From the NCBI RefSeq assembly GCF_000017805.1, contig NC_009767.1, positions 3,534,001 through 3,598,000 of the forward strand: a stretch of 64,000 nucleotides of DNA, given 5' to 3'. Position numbers and translations under genes: made by a program. How positions within the stretch are numbered: the first letter of the stretch is position 1; each line of letters starts with the position of its first letter. The notes beneath the pieces were generated by a model that saw only the letters and a program-made list of their open reading frames with translations, was not told where the DNA came from and did not search any database. Shown piece by piece: positions 26,027-35,405 of the stretch. The stretch comes from Roseiflexus castenholzii DSM 13941 (GTDB taxonomy: Bacteria > Chloroflexota > Chloroflexia > Chloroflexales > Roseiflexaceae).

Positions 26027-27169
26027 TTACCTGTGGGCGTACCGCAGGCCCGCCTCGACGTCGCCATCAACCACAATCCGGTTGCGTCCGGTCGTTTTCG
26101 CCAGGTACATCGACTGATCGGCGCGATGCAGGATGGACTCGCTGGTATCGCCAGGCAGATATTCGGCTACGCCAAAACTGGCGGTAATCGTCGGAACATC
26201 GGCCAGATTGATCGCTTGCAATGCCATGCGCACCCGATCAAGCGCCATCTGCGCATCGCTCAGACTGGTCTGCGGCAGGAGGATGGCAAACTCCTCACCA
26301 CCCCAGCGCCCAAAATGGTCCACGGCGCGCAGGTGCGGCAGTGCGGTTTGCGCTATGGCGCACAACACCTGATCACCAACCAGATGCCCGTGTTGATCGT
26401 TCAATTGCTTGAAGTGATCGATATCGAACAGGCAGACGCAAAATTCCTGACCATACCGATCCGCCATCCCAATCAACCGGCACAACTCTTCATACAGGCG
26501 GCGGCGGTTGGGCAAACCGGTGAGAGTGTCGGTGTACGCCATATGGATCATCAGCTCATACCCTGTCCGCAACCGTTCCGCCTGCGCGCGGTACGCCGAC
26601 AGCACGATCAAAAATCCCAACAGCGCGCCGGCCATCAGGTAGATGCTGATTACCTGTTGACTGTTCGCTGCGTCAACGCCGATCAGCCTCCAGCGCGCGA
26701 GCTGGATCATCACGATGCCAAATGATACGAGAAAGACGCTGGCTGCGATCAACGCGCCGCGTCGCACATCATAGAGATGAACCGCCAACACGCAAATAAT
26801 CAGCAGAAACCAGATGTCGTCTCCAATCGCATCGATCAGCATTGCCGAGGGCGACGGGAGAAAAATTGCCGGCACAATGCCGTTGAATCCAAGTGATTGA
26901 ACGATGAATATAACCAGCATCAACCGCTCGATACGATCAATCGGGATATGCTGACGCCTCAGCATCCAGACCACCGCAATGCACACGCCGGCGAACGCAA
27001 TGTGATTGAGCGCGTAGATAGCGCGGTAAGCGTAAGATGAGGATGGGTCAATGAAGTTGATACACTGGGCATAGAGGATTGCCAGCACACCAAGAACTCC
27101 CGCAATCCGATAAATGAGGCGACGCTGTTGCTCGAAGCGAAGACGTTCTTGTTCGATGTGCTGCATCAT
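26027..27169 (-). CDS. Membrane-bound diguanylate cyclase (GGDEF)
   Basis: A 380-residue signalling enzyme making cyclic di-GMP from two GTP. Six hydrophobic helices cover residues 18-192, with no recognised ligand domain. The GGDEF domain covers about 205-370, with DTLTGLPNRRRLYEEL, FDIDHFKQLND, and the active-site loop GGEEF at 290-294. The inhibitory I-site RxxD (RAVD, 281-284) is at the right distance, so product inhibition is likely. The catalytic loop is intact, so it should be active. It is separated from the STAS-protein gene by a 207-base divergent region. Confidence 0.9.
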   Translation of the reverse strand: MMQHIEQERLRFEQQRRLIYRIAGVLGVLAILYAQCINFIDPSSSYAYRAIYALNHIAFAGVCIAVVWMLRRQHIPIDRIERLMLVIFIVQSLGFNGIVPAIFLPSPSAMLIDAIGDDIWFLLIICVLAVHLYDVRRGALIAASVFLVSFGIVMIQLARWRLIGVDAANSQQVISIYLMAGALLGFLIVLSAYRAQAERLRTGYELMIHMAYTDTLTGLPNRRRLYEELCRLIGMADRYGQEFCVCLFDIDHFKQLNDQHGHLVGDQVLCAIAQTALPHLRAVDHFGRWGGEEFAILLPQTSLSDAQMALDRVRMALQAINLADVPTITASFGVAEYLPGDTSESILHRADQSMYLAKTTGRNRIVVDGDVEAGLRYAHR

Positions 27170-27376
27170 AGGCGTGAGACGGACCGAGTGATAAGGAGAA
27201 ACCAGAGGAACACACAGCGACGGCGGTGTGCAGCACTGGATTATACCACGGCGCCACGGTCAGTGGAACATTGCGTGTTCGCTATGCAGTCGTTTCAAAT
27301 CCGAATCTGTTTTGTCAGACTTGTCGTGGTACCATATGAGCGCGTCTGGTTAATAACCGGTTGTAGGAGGGTACCG

Positions 27377-28450
27377 ATGTCGAACGAGGTCTTCACCGAT
27401 CATTACTCGGTTGTTCTCAACCGCGCGCCGTTTGAGTGGTCCATCGACGAAGGACGGCTCCGCTTTTTTGGCATTCCATCGGCGCTTCTATGGCTCAACC
27501 CATCGTTACTGAAGATTCTCCGTCCCCTGGCGGATGAAATTGGCATTCCGCTCTTCCGGTTGCTGGTGGCGCATAGCGGAAGTTTTGGCACGGCAGAGGA
27601 CTATCACGATGTCGTGCTGGCGCTTGGCTCGACCTTCGAGGAAGGATTACTCGCGTGGGGCGAGGTCATCAGCACGATTGGATGGGGGCGTCTGGAACTC
27701 CCTTTCTGCGATGTGCAGCGCCGCAAGGCGATTGTGCGCATTCGCAACCCATGGGAACTCGACATGCAGCGCGGGCAGCCGGTGAATTGGGGATGCCCGT
27801 TTCTTCAGGGGAAGATCATCGGTCTGTTCACCCATGCGTTTGGCGTACCGTGCTGGGCTGATGAGCAAAATCTCGTGATCGACGGCGAAGAAACATCGGT
27901 CGAGTTTCATGTGTACGAATCGAACCGGACGATTGAGAGCGAGATCGCCGTTCTGCGCGAGGCGCGCGAGCGTGAGCGTCAGCAACGCCTGCTGGACGAA
28001 ATCGCCGCCAAAACGCTCGAACTCCAGAAGGCAAACGAGGAACGTCTGCGCCTGCAAGAGGAGATCATCGAAATGCAGGCGCGCACTGTAGCAGAACTTT
28101 CGACCCCCCTTATTCCGCTTAATAAGCGCGTGCTGCTTATGCCGCTGATCGGCGCCTTCGATTCGCAACGCACGCAACTGACGGTGGATCGCCTGCTCCA
28201 CGGCGTTGCGGAATACCGCGCGTCAGTCGTCATTCTCGATATTACCGGCGTGCCCATTGTCGATACACACGTTGCCAGCGCGCTGATGCAGGCAGCGCAG
28301 GCGGTACGCTTGCTGGGCGCCGAGGTGGTGCTCACCGGCATTCGCCCGGAAGTCGCACAGACACTTGTTGGCATGGGGGTGAGTCTGCAAGGCATCGTCA
28401 CTCGTGGCACGCTTCAGAGCGGCATCGAGTATGCCAGCGGTGTTCAGTGA
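27377..28450 (+). CDS. RsbR-like sensor with N-terminal V4R-like domain and C-terminal STAS domain
   Basis: A 357-residue protein. Residues 1-175 resemble V4R/heme-NO-like small-molecule-binding domains (GWGRLELPFCDVQRRKAIVR, WGCPFLQGKIIGLFTHAFG). Residues about 185-245 are a charged coiled coil. The last 110 residues are STAS: LDITGVPIVDTHVASAL and EVVLTGIRPEVAQTLV match RsbR-type stressosome proteins, in which the Thr of the DT motif is phosphorylated by an RsbT-type kinase. It probably relays a chemical or redox signal to a partner-switch kinase. AGGAGG sits right before the ATG. Confidence 0.85.
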   Translation: MSNEVFTDHYSVVLNRAPFEWSIDEGRLRFFGIPSALLWLNPSLLKILRPLADEIGIPLFRLLVAHSGSFGTAEDYHDVVLALGSTFEEGLLAWGEVISTIGWGRLELPFCDVQRRKAIVRIRNPWELDMQRGQPVNWGCPFLQGKIIGLFTHAFGVPCWADEQNLVIDGEETSVEFHVYESNRTIESEIAVLREARERERQQRLLDEIAAKTLELQKANEERLRLQEEIIEMQARTVAELSTPLIPLNKRVLLMPLIGAFDSQRTQLTVDRLLHGVAEYRASVVILDITGVPIVDTHVASALMQAAQAVRLLGAEVVLTGIRPEVAQTLVGMGVSLQGIVTRGTLQSGIEYASGVQ

Positions 28451-28462
28451 TCATTTTTCGGT

Positions 28463-28468
28463 TATACT
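28463..28468 (+). promoter_or_regulatory. -10 element (GGTTATACT) implying a leaderless mRNA
   Basis: TATACT ends seven bases before the ATG at 28475, where transcription would be expected to begin. No ribosome site precedes that ATG, so a leaderless transcript is the simplest reading. Confidence 0.5.
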
Positions 28469-28474
28469 GAGCGC

Positions 28475-29515
28475 ATGCCTCAGCGCATCCTGATCTGTAC
28501 AGCACAGGTTCCATTTGCGCGCGGCGGCGCTGAATTGCTGGTCGAAGGGCTGCGCGACGCTCTCCGCGAGCGCGGCTACGTAGTTGATGTTGTGGCGCTC
28601 CCCTACGCCTGGCAACCCCACGACCGCCTGATGTCTTCGGCGCTGGCATGGCGTCTCCTTGACCTGGAGCGGGTCAACGGCGCACCGGTCGATCAGATTA
28701 TCTGTACCAAGTTCCCGTCCTACGCCGCGCGCCATGCGCGCAAGGTCGTCTGGCTGGTGCATCAGCACCGGCAGGCATATGACTGGTATGGCACGCCGCT
28801 GTCGGACTTCGCCAATACCCCGGAAGACCGTGCCATCCGTGATCAACTGCTGCGGATGGATCGCGCCACGCTCGGCGAGGCGCAGCGGTTGTTCGCTATT
28901 TCGCAGAATGTCGCAGCGCGCCTCAAGCGCTTCGTTGGCTTAGAAGCGCAACCGCTCTACCCGCCAAGCCGCTACGCCGGTCGGCTGCGCGCCGGACCTT
29001 ACGGCGACTATCTGCTCTCCGATGCGCGCCTGGATGCCGCCAAACGGCTCGATCTGCTGATCCACGCGCTTGCCCGCACCCGGCAGCCGGTCCGCTGCGT
29101 GTTTATCGGTGCAGGGGATGACCGAACGCGACTGGAACGCCTGGCAGCCGACCTGAACCTTGGCGCGCGTGTGGTGTTTCGCGGCTTTGTGTCCGACGAC
29201 GAACTGATCGATCTCTACACCTCGGCGCGCGCTGTCTATTATGCGCCATTCGATGAAGATTACGGTTTTACGGCAGTGCAGGCGCTGGCTGCCGCGCGTC
29301 CCGTGATTACGACGACCGACTCCGGCGGCGTGCGAGAGTTCGTCGCCGATGGCGTCACCGGGTTGGTTGCGCCGCCTGAACCCGATGCCATTGCCGCTCA
29401 GATTGACGCGATCTTCGAGGATGCCGCGCTTGCGGCGCGCCTCGGCGCCGCCGGACCGACGCGGGTGGCGGACATTACGTGGGATCGCGTTATCCGTGCG
29501 TTGCTGCTTCAATGA
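28475..29515 (+). CDS. GT4 glycosyltransferase
   Basis: A 346-residue GT-B fold enzyme. The N-terminal half starts ILICTAQVPFARGGAELLVE, the typical GT4 glycine-rich acceptor-site loop. The donor half has DARLDAAKRLDLLIHAL, VFIGAGDDRTRLERLA, FRGFVSDDELIDLYTSA, and the EX7E-type stretch DEDYGFTAVQALAAARP. It probably transfers a hexose from a nucleotide sugar to a lipid or glycan. It overlaps the downstream FG-GAP lipoprotein region closely. The start is explained by a leaderless promoter rather than a Shine-Dalgarno site. Confidence 0.9.
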   Translation: MPQRILICTAQVPFARGGAELLVEGLRDALRERGYVVDVVALPYAWQPHDRLMSSALAWRLLDLERVNGAPVDQIICTKFPSYAARHARKVVWLVHQHRQAYDWYGTPLSDFANTPEDRAIRDQLLRMDRATLGEAQRLFAISQNVAARLKRFVGLEAQPLYPPSRYAGRLRAGPYGDYLLSDARLDAAKRLDLLIHALARTRQPVRCVFIGAGDDRTRLERLAADLNLGARVVFRGFVSDDELIDLYTSARAVYYAPFDEDYGFTAVQALAAARPVITTTDSGGVREFVADGVTGLVAPPEPDAIAAQIDAIFEDAALAARLGAAGPTRVADITWDRVIRALLLQ

Positions 29516-29535
29516 TCAAAGCGAAGGAGGAATCA

Positions 29536-31905
29536 TTGCGTTCGCTCACCAACGTGCTGCTGTTGCTCGCGCTTCTTGGTTCATGCACTGCCCCTGCGGC
29601 AACGAATAGACTGCTTTCCTCGGCATCCTCACTCCCGCTGGCGCAATGGAACTATCTGGCAGACGCCGCTGCTCCGCCGATGGACGGTCCCCTCGAACAA
29701 ACCATGATGGTATCCTTCGACATTGATCGCGACGGACGGGACGACATCGTGGTCGGTGGGCGTGGACGAGCGCCTGCGCTCGTCTGGCTTCGCTACACCA
29801 ATGCCGGATGGCAGCGATTCGTGATTGAGCCGGATCGGTTGAGTATCGAGGCTGGCGGCGCGTTTGCCGATATCGACGGCGACGGCGATCTCGATATAGT
29901 CGCGGGTGAGGATTACAGCGGTAATCGGGTGTTCTGGTGGGAAAATCCTTATCCAAATGACCACCCGCCTGAAGGATGGACGAGACACCTGATCAAGAGC
30001 GGCGGTCAAAACCGCCACCACGACCAGGTCTTCGGCGATTTCAACGGCGATGGGCGTCTGGAACTTGCGTTCTGGAATCAGGGGAACCGGAATCAGCCAT
30101 CCATTCTGTACATGGCTGCCATTCCACCTGATCCGCGCGCAGCGTCGCTCTGGACTCCCACCCCCATTTTCACGTCCACGCTCTACGCTGAGGGATTGAC
30201 CGCCGCCGATATCGATGGCAACGGCATAACCGATCTGATCGGTGGAGGACACTGGTTTCGTTTCGAGAACGGCAGGTACGTCGCTGAAGCGATCGATGCC
30301 GGAAATCGCGGTATTCGTGTTGTCGCCGGGCAGATCATCCCCGGTGGACGGCTCGAAGTGGTCACAAGCACGAGCCACGGCAAAGGAACAATCGACCTCT
30401 ATCACTGGACGGGCGCTGCGTGGGAACGGCAGATACTGGTTGACCGGATGGAGGATGCGCACAGCCTGGCGCTGGCAGACCTGAACCATGATGGTCATCT
30501 GGACCTGTTCTGCGGTGAAATGCGACTCGACGGGGGTAATGCCGATTCGCGCATGATCCTGCTCTATGGCAATGGCTTGGGCGTATTCGAACTGATGGAG
30601 GGACCCGCCGGCATCGATCACCACGAGTCGCGTCTGGGAGACATCGATGGCGACGGCGATCTTGACATTCTGGGCAAGCCGTACAACTTTGAAACGCCAC
30701 GTCTCCACATCTGGCTGAACGAAACCAACAATCCGACGAAACGCAACCTGTCGCGCTGGCGGCGGCATGTCATCGATGCGGCGCGTCCTGAGCGGGCGAT
30801 CTTCGTGCTCCACGGCGATCTCGACGGCGATGGTCTGCCGGATGTAGTCAGCGGCGCATGGTGGTACCGCAATCCGGGGCGATCCGACGGCGAGTGGGTG
30901 CGCGCGCCAATCGGCGAACCGCTGCGAAATGCAGCGATCCTGGCGGACTTCGACAATGACGGCGATCTGGACATCTTCGGCACGCAGGGGCGCGGTTCAG
31001 AGCGCAATGGTCGCTTCGCGTGGGCACGCAATGATGGCGGTACGTTCACGGTGCTGACCAACCTGTTCGCCAGCGCTGGAGATTTCCTTCAGGGGGCGGT
31101 TGGAGGGCGCTTTACACCCGATGGTCCATTCGAGATTGCGCTTTCGTGGCACGAAGCCGGGCGTGGCATTCAACAACTGAGCGTTCCTGACGATCCTGCC
31201 GTTGCCACGTGGAACCTGCGCACCATCTCATCACTCTCACAGGACGAAGAACTCAGCGCAGGCGATATCGACCGGGATGGCGACCTCGACCTGCTCAAAG
31301 GCACACGCTGGTTGCGCAACGACAACGACAACTGGACCTCACTCACGATTTCGGACAGGTCAGGCGCACCGGACCGGAATCGTCTGGCGGACATGAACCG
31401 TGATGGTCGGCTGGATGCCGTGGTGGGGTTCGAGGCTATCGGCGTAGCAGGGAAACTGGCGTGGTACGAACAGGGTGAAGACCCGGCGGCGCATTGGGTT
31501 GAACATGTCATTACCGTTGATGTTATCGGACCAATGAGCCTGGACGTTGGCGACCTCGACGGCGACGGCGATCTCGATCTTGTCGTCGGCGAGCATGATC
31601 CCTCGCGCCCGGAGCGCGCGCGTCTGTTGATCTTCGAGAATGATGACGGGCGTGGCGCGCGCTGGCGCCGCTGGACGGTGTACACCGGCGATGAACACCA
31701 CGACGGCGCACAACTTGTCGATATCGACAACGATGGCGACCTCGACATTATCTCGATTGGCTGGTCGCACAATCGTGTGATCCTGTATGAAAACCTGGCG
31801 GCGCCGCTGCCGGCGCCGCCACCCTCGCCTCCGCCGTCGCCTGAGCCGCCTGTGCTGCCCGATCAATATCGGAAGTATCTCCCGACAATTATGATTCACC
31901 CGTAA
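29536..31905 (+). CDS. FG-GAP/VCBS-repeat lipoprotein
   Basis: A 789-residue exported protein. The TTG at 29536 is preferred because AAGGAGG lies five bases upstream; an ATG at 29512 overlapping the previous stop is the alternative. The N-terminus gives a signal peptide with lipobox LGSC (Cys at residue 17), so it is probably lipid-anchored outside the cell. At least ten calcium-loop repeats of the DIDGDGDLDI type occur through the chain, as in FG-GAP beta-propellers, covering most of residues 50-750. A Pro-rich stretch (about 755-770) precedes a short C-terminal tail. Likely role: adhesion or glycan binding; no catalytic domain is seen. Confidence 0.85.
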   Translation: MRSLTNVLLLLALLGSCTAPAATNRLLSSASSLPLAQWNYLADAAAPPMDGPLEQTMMVSFDIDRDGRDDIVVGGRGRAPALVWLRYTNAGWQRFVIEPDRLSIEAGGAFADIDGDGDLDIVAGEDYSGNRVFWWENPYPNDHPPEGWTRHLIKSGGQNRHHDQVFGDFNGDGRLELAFWNQGNRNQPSILYMAAIPPDPRAASLWTPTPIFTSTLYAEGLTAADIDGNGITDLIGGGHWFRFENGRYVAEAIDAGNRGIRVVAGQIIPGGRLEVVTSTSHGKGTIDLYHWTGAAWERQILVDRMEDAHSLALADLNHDGHLDLFCGEMRLDGGNADSRMILLYGNGLGVFELMEGPAGIDHHESRLGDIDGDGDLDILGKPYNFETPRLHIWLNETNNPTKRNLSRWRRHVIDAARPERAIFVLHGDLDGDGLPDVVSGAWWYRNPGRSDGEWVRAPIGEPLRNAAILADFDNDGDLDIFGTQGRGSERNGRFAWARNDGGTFTVLTNLFASAGDFLQGAVGGRFTPDGPFEIALSWHEAGRGIQQLSVPDDPAVATWNLRTISSLSQDEELSAGDIDRDGDLDLLKGTRWLRNDNDNWTSLTISDRSGAPDRNRLADMNRDGRLDAVVGFEAIGVAGKLAWYEQGEDPAAHWVEHVITVDVIGPMSLDVGDLDGDGDLDLVVGEHDPSRPERARLLIFENDDGRGARWRRWTVYTGDEHHDGAQLVDIDNDGDLDIISIGWSHNRVILYENLAAPLPAPPPSPPPSPEPPVLPDQYRKYLPTIMIHP

Positions 31906-32293
31906 AATGGGGGGTGTTGAGTGTCGATTTCGGTTTCATTATCTGGATTCCAGATTGCTGTCTGACGCTCCGGTTCGAAGGCGTTCCACAAAGCAGGACT
32001 GTCCGCTTGCACGCCACTGCTCCTTCCGCAGAGAGAAGCACCGCCTGTTTCGGCATCGTCTGCGTTACCTTTCCCTGTCTGAAGGCGTCCTCCGGCGCTC
32101 CGGCGAGCAGGTTGGGATTGAGCGGGGCAGCGCATCGCGCCGGCGTTAACTGAGCACCGCCGCATGCTGGTGTCGGTAACTCGTCTGGCGCTCATCATCC
32201 CGCCGTTGTTCGGCTGTCGATGCCGATGACTTGACAGCCCTACCCTGATGCGTTAGTATCACCCCATCGGGAAATGTTCAAAAATAGAAGACA
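31906..32293. other. Intergenic stretch without recognisable gene
   Basis: 388 bases between the FG-GAP lipoprotein and the ROK kinase. Short frames exist on both strands, but none has a ribosome site or family motif. No tRNA or clear hairpin terminator is visible. Confidence 0.6.
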
Positions 32294-33292
32294 ATGAACG
32301 TCTACCTCGGCATTGATCTGGGCGGCACCAAAATCGCCGCCGCCGCCGTTGATGTGCGCACCGGCGAGCGTCTCCTCCAACTGATGATTCCTACCGAGGC
32401 GCACGAAGGTCCGGCAGCGGTGATTGAGCGCATGGCTTCCCTCGCTGCTCAGGTCTGCACGCAGATCGCCACGCCGCTCGATCACATCCCTGCAATCGGC
32501 ATCGGCGTGCCAGGGTTGATCGACCTCGCACAGGGGGTGACGATCCTGCTGCCGAACCTGCCCTCCGGCTGGCGCAATGTCCCGCTTGCCGCCAACATGA
32601 CTAGCCTGACCGGTCGCCCGACGGCGATCATTAATGATGCGCGCGCGTTCACGCTCGCAGAGGCAACCTTCGGCGCCGGACGCGATGCGCGCGGCGTTAT
32701 CGGTATTACCCTGGGCACCGGTATTGGCGGCGGGATTGCGCTCGATGGGCGATTGTATCTGGGCATCGACGGGACGGCCGGTGAAGTCGGGCACATGACG
32801 ATTGATCCGTATGGTCCACGTTGTGGTTGCGGCAACCGCGGATGCCTGGAAACGTTCGCCAGCGGTCCGTCGATCACGGCGATGGCGCTGCGGGTGGTGG
32901 CGCAGGGGATGACGACGCAGATCGGCGCGCTGGTGGATTACGATCTGAACAAGATCACGCCGGGAATTATTGCGCGCGCCGCCGAACATGGCGACACCAT
33001 CGCGCGTGAAATTCTGCAACGCGCCGGAAGTTATCTTGGCATCGGAATCGCCAACCTGATTACGATCTTCAGCCCTGAACGGGTCGTCATCGGCGGGGGT
33101 CTGTCGCGCCTCGGCGATTGGCTTCTTGAGCCAGCGCGCGCCGAGGTGGTGGCGCGTTGCCATCTCACGCCGCTCGACCGGGTGCAGATCACGCTGGCGC
33201 ATCTGGGCGGTGAAGCCGGGGTTATCGGCGCCGCGCTGTGGGCGTCGCAACGGTTCGCTGAAGACCATTCAACTGCAAAGGAGCGCCTATGA
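32294..33292 (+). CDS. ROK-family sugar kinase (glucokinase-like)
   Basis: A 332-residue cytoplasmic kinase phosphorylating a hexose or N-acetylhexosamine with ATP. The phosphate-binding loop LGIDLGGTKIAAAA opens the protein; the sugar-binding strand and catalytic Asp lie near INDARAFTLAE; GTGIGGGIALDG is the second nucleotide loop. The ROK zinc motif is complete: CGCGNRGCLE. It opens a run of five same-strand genes for sugar processing, and its stop overlaps the next start by four bases. Exact sugar cannot be told from sequence. Confidence 0.9.
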   Translation: MNVYLGIDLGGTKIAAAAVDVRTGERLLQLMIPTEAHEGPAAVIERMASLAAQVCTQIATPLDHIPAIGIGVPGLIDLAQGVTILLPNLPSGWRNVPLAANMTSLTGRPTAIINDARAFTLAEATFGAGRDARGVIGITLGTGIGGGIALDGRLYLGIDGTAGEVGHMTIDPYGPRCGCGNRGCLETFASGPSITAMALRVVAQGMTTQIGALVDYDLNKITPGIIARAAEHGDTIAREILQRAGSYLGIGIANLITIFSPERVVIGGGLSRLGDWLLEPARAEVVARCHLTPLDRVQITLAHLGGEAGVIGAALWASQRFAEDHSTAKERL

Positions 33293-34488
33293 AGTCGCAC
33301 TCGATCACGCTGCTGGGCACTGGACTGATCGGCATGTTCTACGCCATGACGCTCCACGGTCATCGCGGGCGCGACCGGATCACGACGGTCTATTCACGCA
33401 CCCGTGAGCGCGCCGAAGCGTTTGCTGCGCAGTGGGGGATCACCAGAGCCACTAACGATCTCAAAGCGGCTATTGAGGACCCGGAAACCGATACGGTCAT
33501 CATTGGATTGCCGAATGATCAGCACGTGCAGGCGGTCGAAAGAGCGGCAGCAGCGGGTAAAGCGGTGCTCTGCACCAAACCGCTTGGTCGCACGGCTGCC
33601 GAGGCGCGCCAAATGCTCGAAGCAGTTGAACGATCCGGTGTGTTCGCCGGTTACCTCGAGGACCTGGTCTACACCCCGAAGACGCTCAAGGCGCTGGAGT
33701 CGGTCGAAGCTGGCGCGCTGGGAGACGTGCTGTGGGTGCGCTCGCGTGAGACGCATCCCGGACCGCACAGTGCATGGTTCTGGGATGCGCATGTGGCGGG
33801 AGGCGGCGCGATTATTGACCTGGGGTGCCACTGCGCGGAGATTATTCGCAATTTCGTCGGAAAGAACAATCGTCCACTGGAGGTTATGTGCTGGGCGGAT
33901 ACGCTTGTGCATCCGATTGCTGCTGAGGATAATGCGATTGCGTTGATCCGGTTCGAGAACGGCGCAATCGGGCAATTCGAGGTCAGCTGGACGTTCCGCG
34001 GCGGTATGGACCTGCGCGATGAGGTCGCCGGAACGAATGGCACGATCTGGCTCAACCACTTCCTACGCACCGGCTTTGAGATGTTTACCGCCGCTGGCGG
34101 CGGGTACGTCGCCGAAAAAGCCGAAACCGAAACGGGCTGGCTCTTCCCGGTGGGTGACGAGGTCCACGAATTGGGGTATAACCACATGTTCACCGATATG
34201 TTCGAGGCGATGGATAGCAATCGCGCACCGATGGAGACGTTCTACGATGGGTATGTGGTCAACGCCATCCTCGACGCCGCCTATCGCTCGGCAAGGTCGC
34301 GTCGATGGGAGGCGGTTGAGGTCGAGTGGCGAGCAACCGAACCGATAAAGCCGCTGCGCCGTGTCGCGCAGGAGATCGACGGGTATGCGCTGGTGAAAGA
34401 AGAGCGCATGCATGGCGATAAACTCAAACAGATCCTCTCTGATAAGGCGACGGGGCGGATCATTGAGCGGGTGATTGACCTTCAATAA
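33289..34488 (+). CDS. Gfo/Idh/MocA-family oxidoreductase
   Basis: A 399-residue NAD(P)-dependent dehydrogenase. The Rossmann start reads ITLLGTGLIGMFYAMTLHG; the catalytic Lys occurs in CTKPLGRTAAEAR (Thr-Lys-Pro where EKP is usual); the substrate domain has AGGGAIIDLGCHCAEII, the family GGGxxxDxGxH motif. Likely oxidises a sugar, inositol or sugar acid. AAAGGAG precedes the ATG, which overlaps the kinase stop. The operon pairing with a ROK kinase and SIS protein suggests catabolism of an unusual sugar. Confidence 0.9.
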   Translation: MKSHSITLLGTGLIGMFYAMTLHGHRGRDRITTVYSRTRERAEAFAAQWGITRATNDLKAAIEDPETDTVIIGLPNDQHVQAVERAAAAGKAVLCTKPLGRTAAEARQMLEAVERSGVFAGYLEDLVYTPKTLKALESVEAGALGDVLWVRSRETHPGPHSAWFWDAHVAGGGAIIDLGCHCAEIIRNFVGKNNRPLEVMCWADTLVHPIAAEDNAIALIRFENGAIGQFEVSWTFRGGMDLRDEVAGTNGTIWLNHFLRTGFEMFTAAGGGYVAEKAETETGWLFPVGDEVHELGYNHMFTDMFEAMDSNRAPMETFYDGYVVNAILDAAYRSARSRRWEAVEVEWRATEPIKPLRRVAQEIDGYALVKEERMHGDKLKQILSDKATGRIIERVIDLQ

Positions 34489-34578
34489 TAGTGCGATGAA
34501 CGCGCCTGACACGCTGAAGCGGTGAAGCGATCTTCGATCCGGGAGATTGCTCTGCTTCACTCGCAATGACACCGAACC

Positions 34579-35391
34579 ATGATGCCTGACTCAGCACCTG
34601 CGCTGGACTACCTGGAACGCGCCGAACAGATCGTGCGCCGGGTGCGCGAGACGCAGATGCCTGCCATTGTTGAAGCGGCGCGCATCTGTGCTGATACCAT
34701 TGCTGCTGGCGGGCTGGTGCATCTCTTTGGCACCGGTCACTCGCGCATCCCCATCGAGGAAATTTTCCCGCGCCACGGGAGTTTTCCCGGCTTTCACCCG
34801 ATTGTCGAACTGTCGCTCACGTATCACAATCCGGTTGTTGGACCCAACGGGCAGCGCCAGGCGATGTTCCTTGAGAAGGTCGAGGGGTTTGGTCAGGTCA
34901 TCCTGCGCAACTTCGTGTTTGGTCCGCACGATAGTTTCATCATCTTCTCGAATAGCGGCGTCAACCAGGTGGTTATCGATGTCGCCCTCGAAGTGAAAGC
35001 GCGCGGGATGCCGGTCATTGCCGTGGTGTCGGTCGAGCATTGCCGGGCGTCCACGCCGCGCCACAGCAGCGGCAAACGCCTGATCGATTACGCCGATGTC
35101 ACGATCGACAACTGCGCGCCTGCCGGCGATGCGCTGGTGACTATCGAAGGCTTGTCGTATCCGGTCGGTCCCGGTTCGACAATCGGGTATGCCGCAGTGG
35201 TCAATGCACTGAAGTGCCTGGTTGCCGCCGAACTGACGAAACGCGGACAGCCGCCGCTGGTGCTGACCAGCAGTGTGTTGATCGGCAGCGAGGCCTCGGA
35301 GGAACTCTTCGAGCGCACCTATGACGACTACCGGGCGCGTGTGGCGCAGGTGTACGGAGGAGAACGTTCAACGCCGCCAACATCGCGCTGA
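34579..35391 (+). CDS. SIS-domain phosphosugar-binding protein (UPF0309-like)
   Basis: A 270-residue SIS-fold protein binding phosphosugars. GTGHSRIPIEEIFPRHGSFP and IFSNSGVNQVVIDVALEVK are the two SIS sugar-phosphate loops, and the SVEHCRASTPRHSSGKRL stretch is typical of the UPF0309 group often found beside sugar kinases. It may be an isomerase or a phosphosugar-responsive protein. A 90-base gap separates it from the dehydrogenase gene, and it lies 14 bases before the SDR gene. Confidence 0.85.
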   Translation: MMPDSAPALDYLERAEQIVRRVRETQMPAIVEAARICADTIAAGGLVHLFGTGHSRIPIEEIFPRHGSFPGFHPIVELSLTYHNPVVGPNGQRQAMFLEKVEGFGQVILRNFVFGPHDSFIIFSNSGVNQVVIDVALEVKARGMPVIAVVSVEHCRASTPRHSSGKRLIDYADVTIDNCAPAGDALVTIEGLSYPVGPGSTIGYAAVVNALKCLVAAELTKRGQPPLVLTSSVLIGSEASEELFERTYDDYRARVAQVYGGERSTPPTSR

Positions 35392-35405
35392 ATGCCTGGC
35401 ATGCC

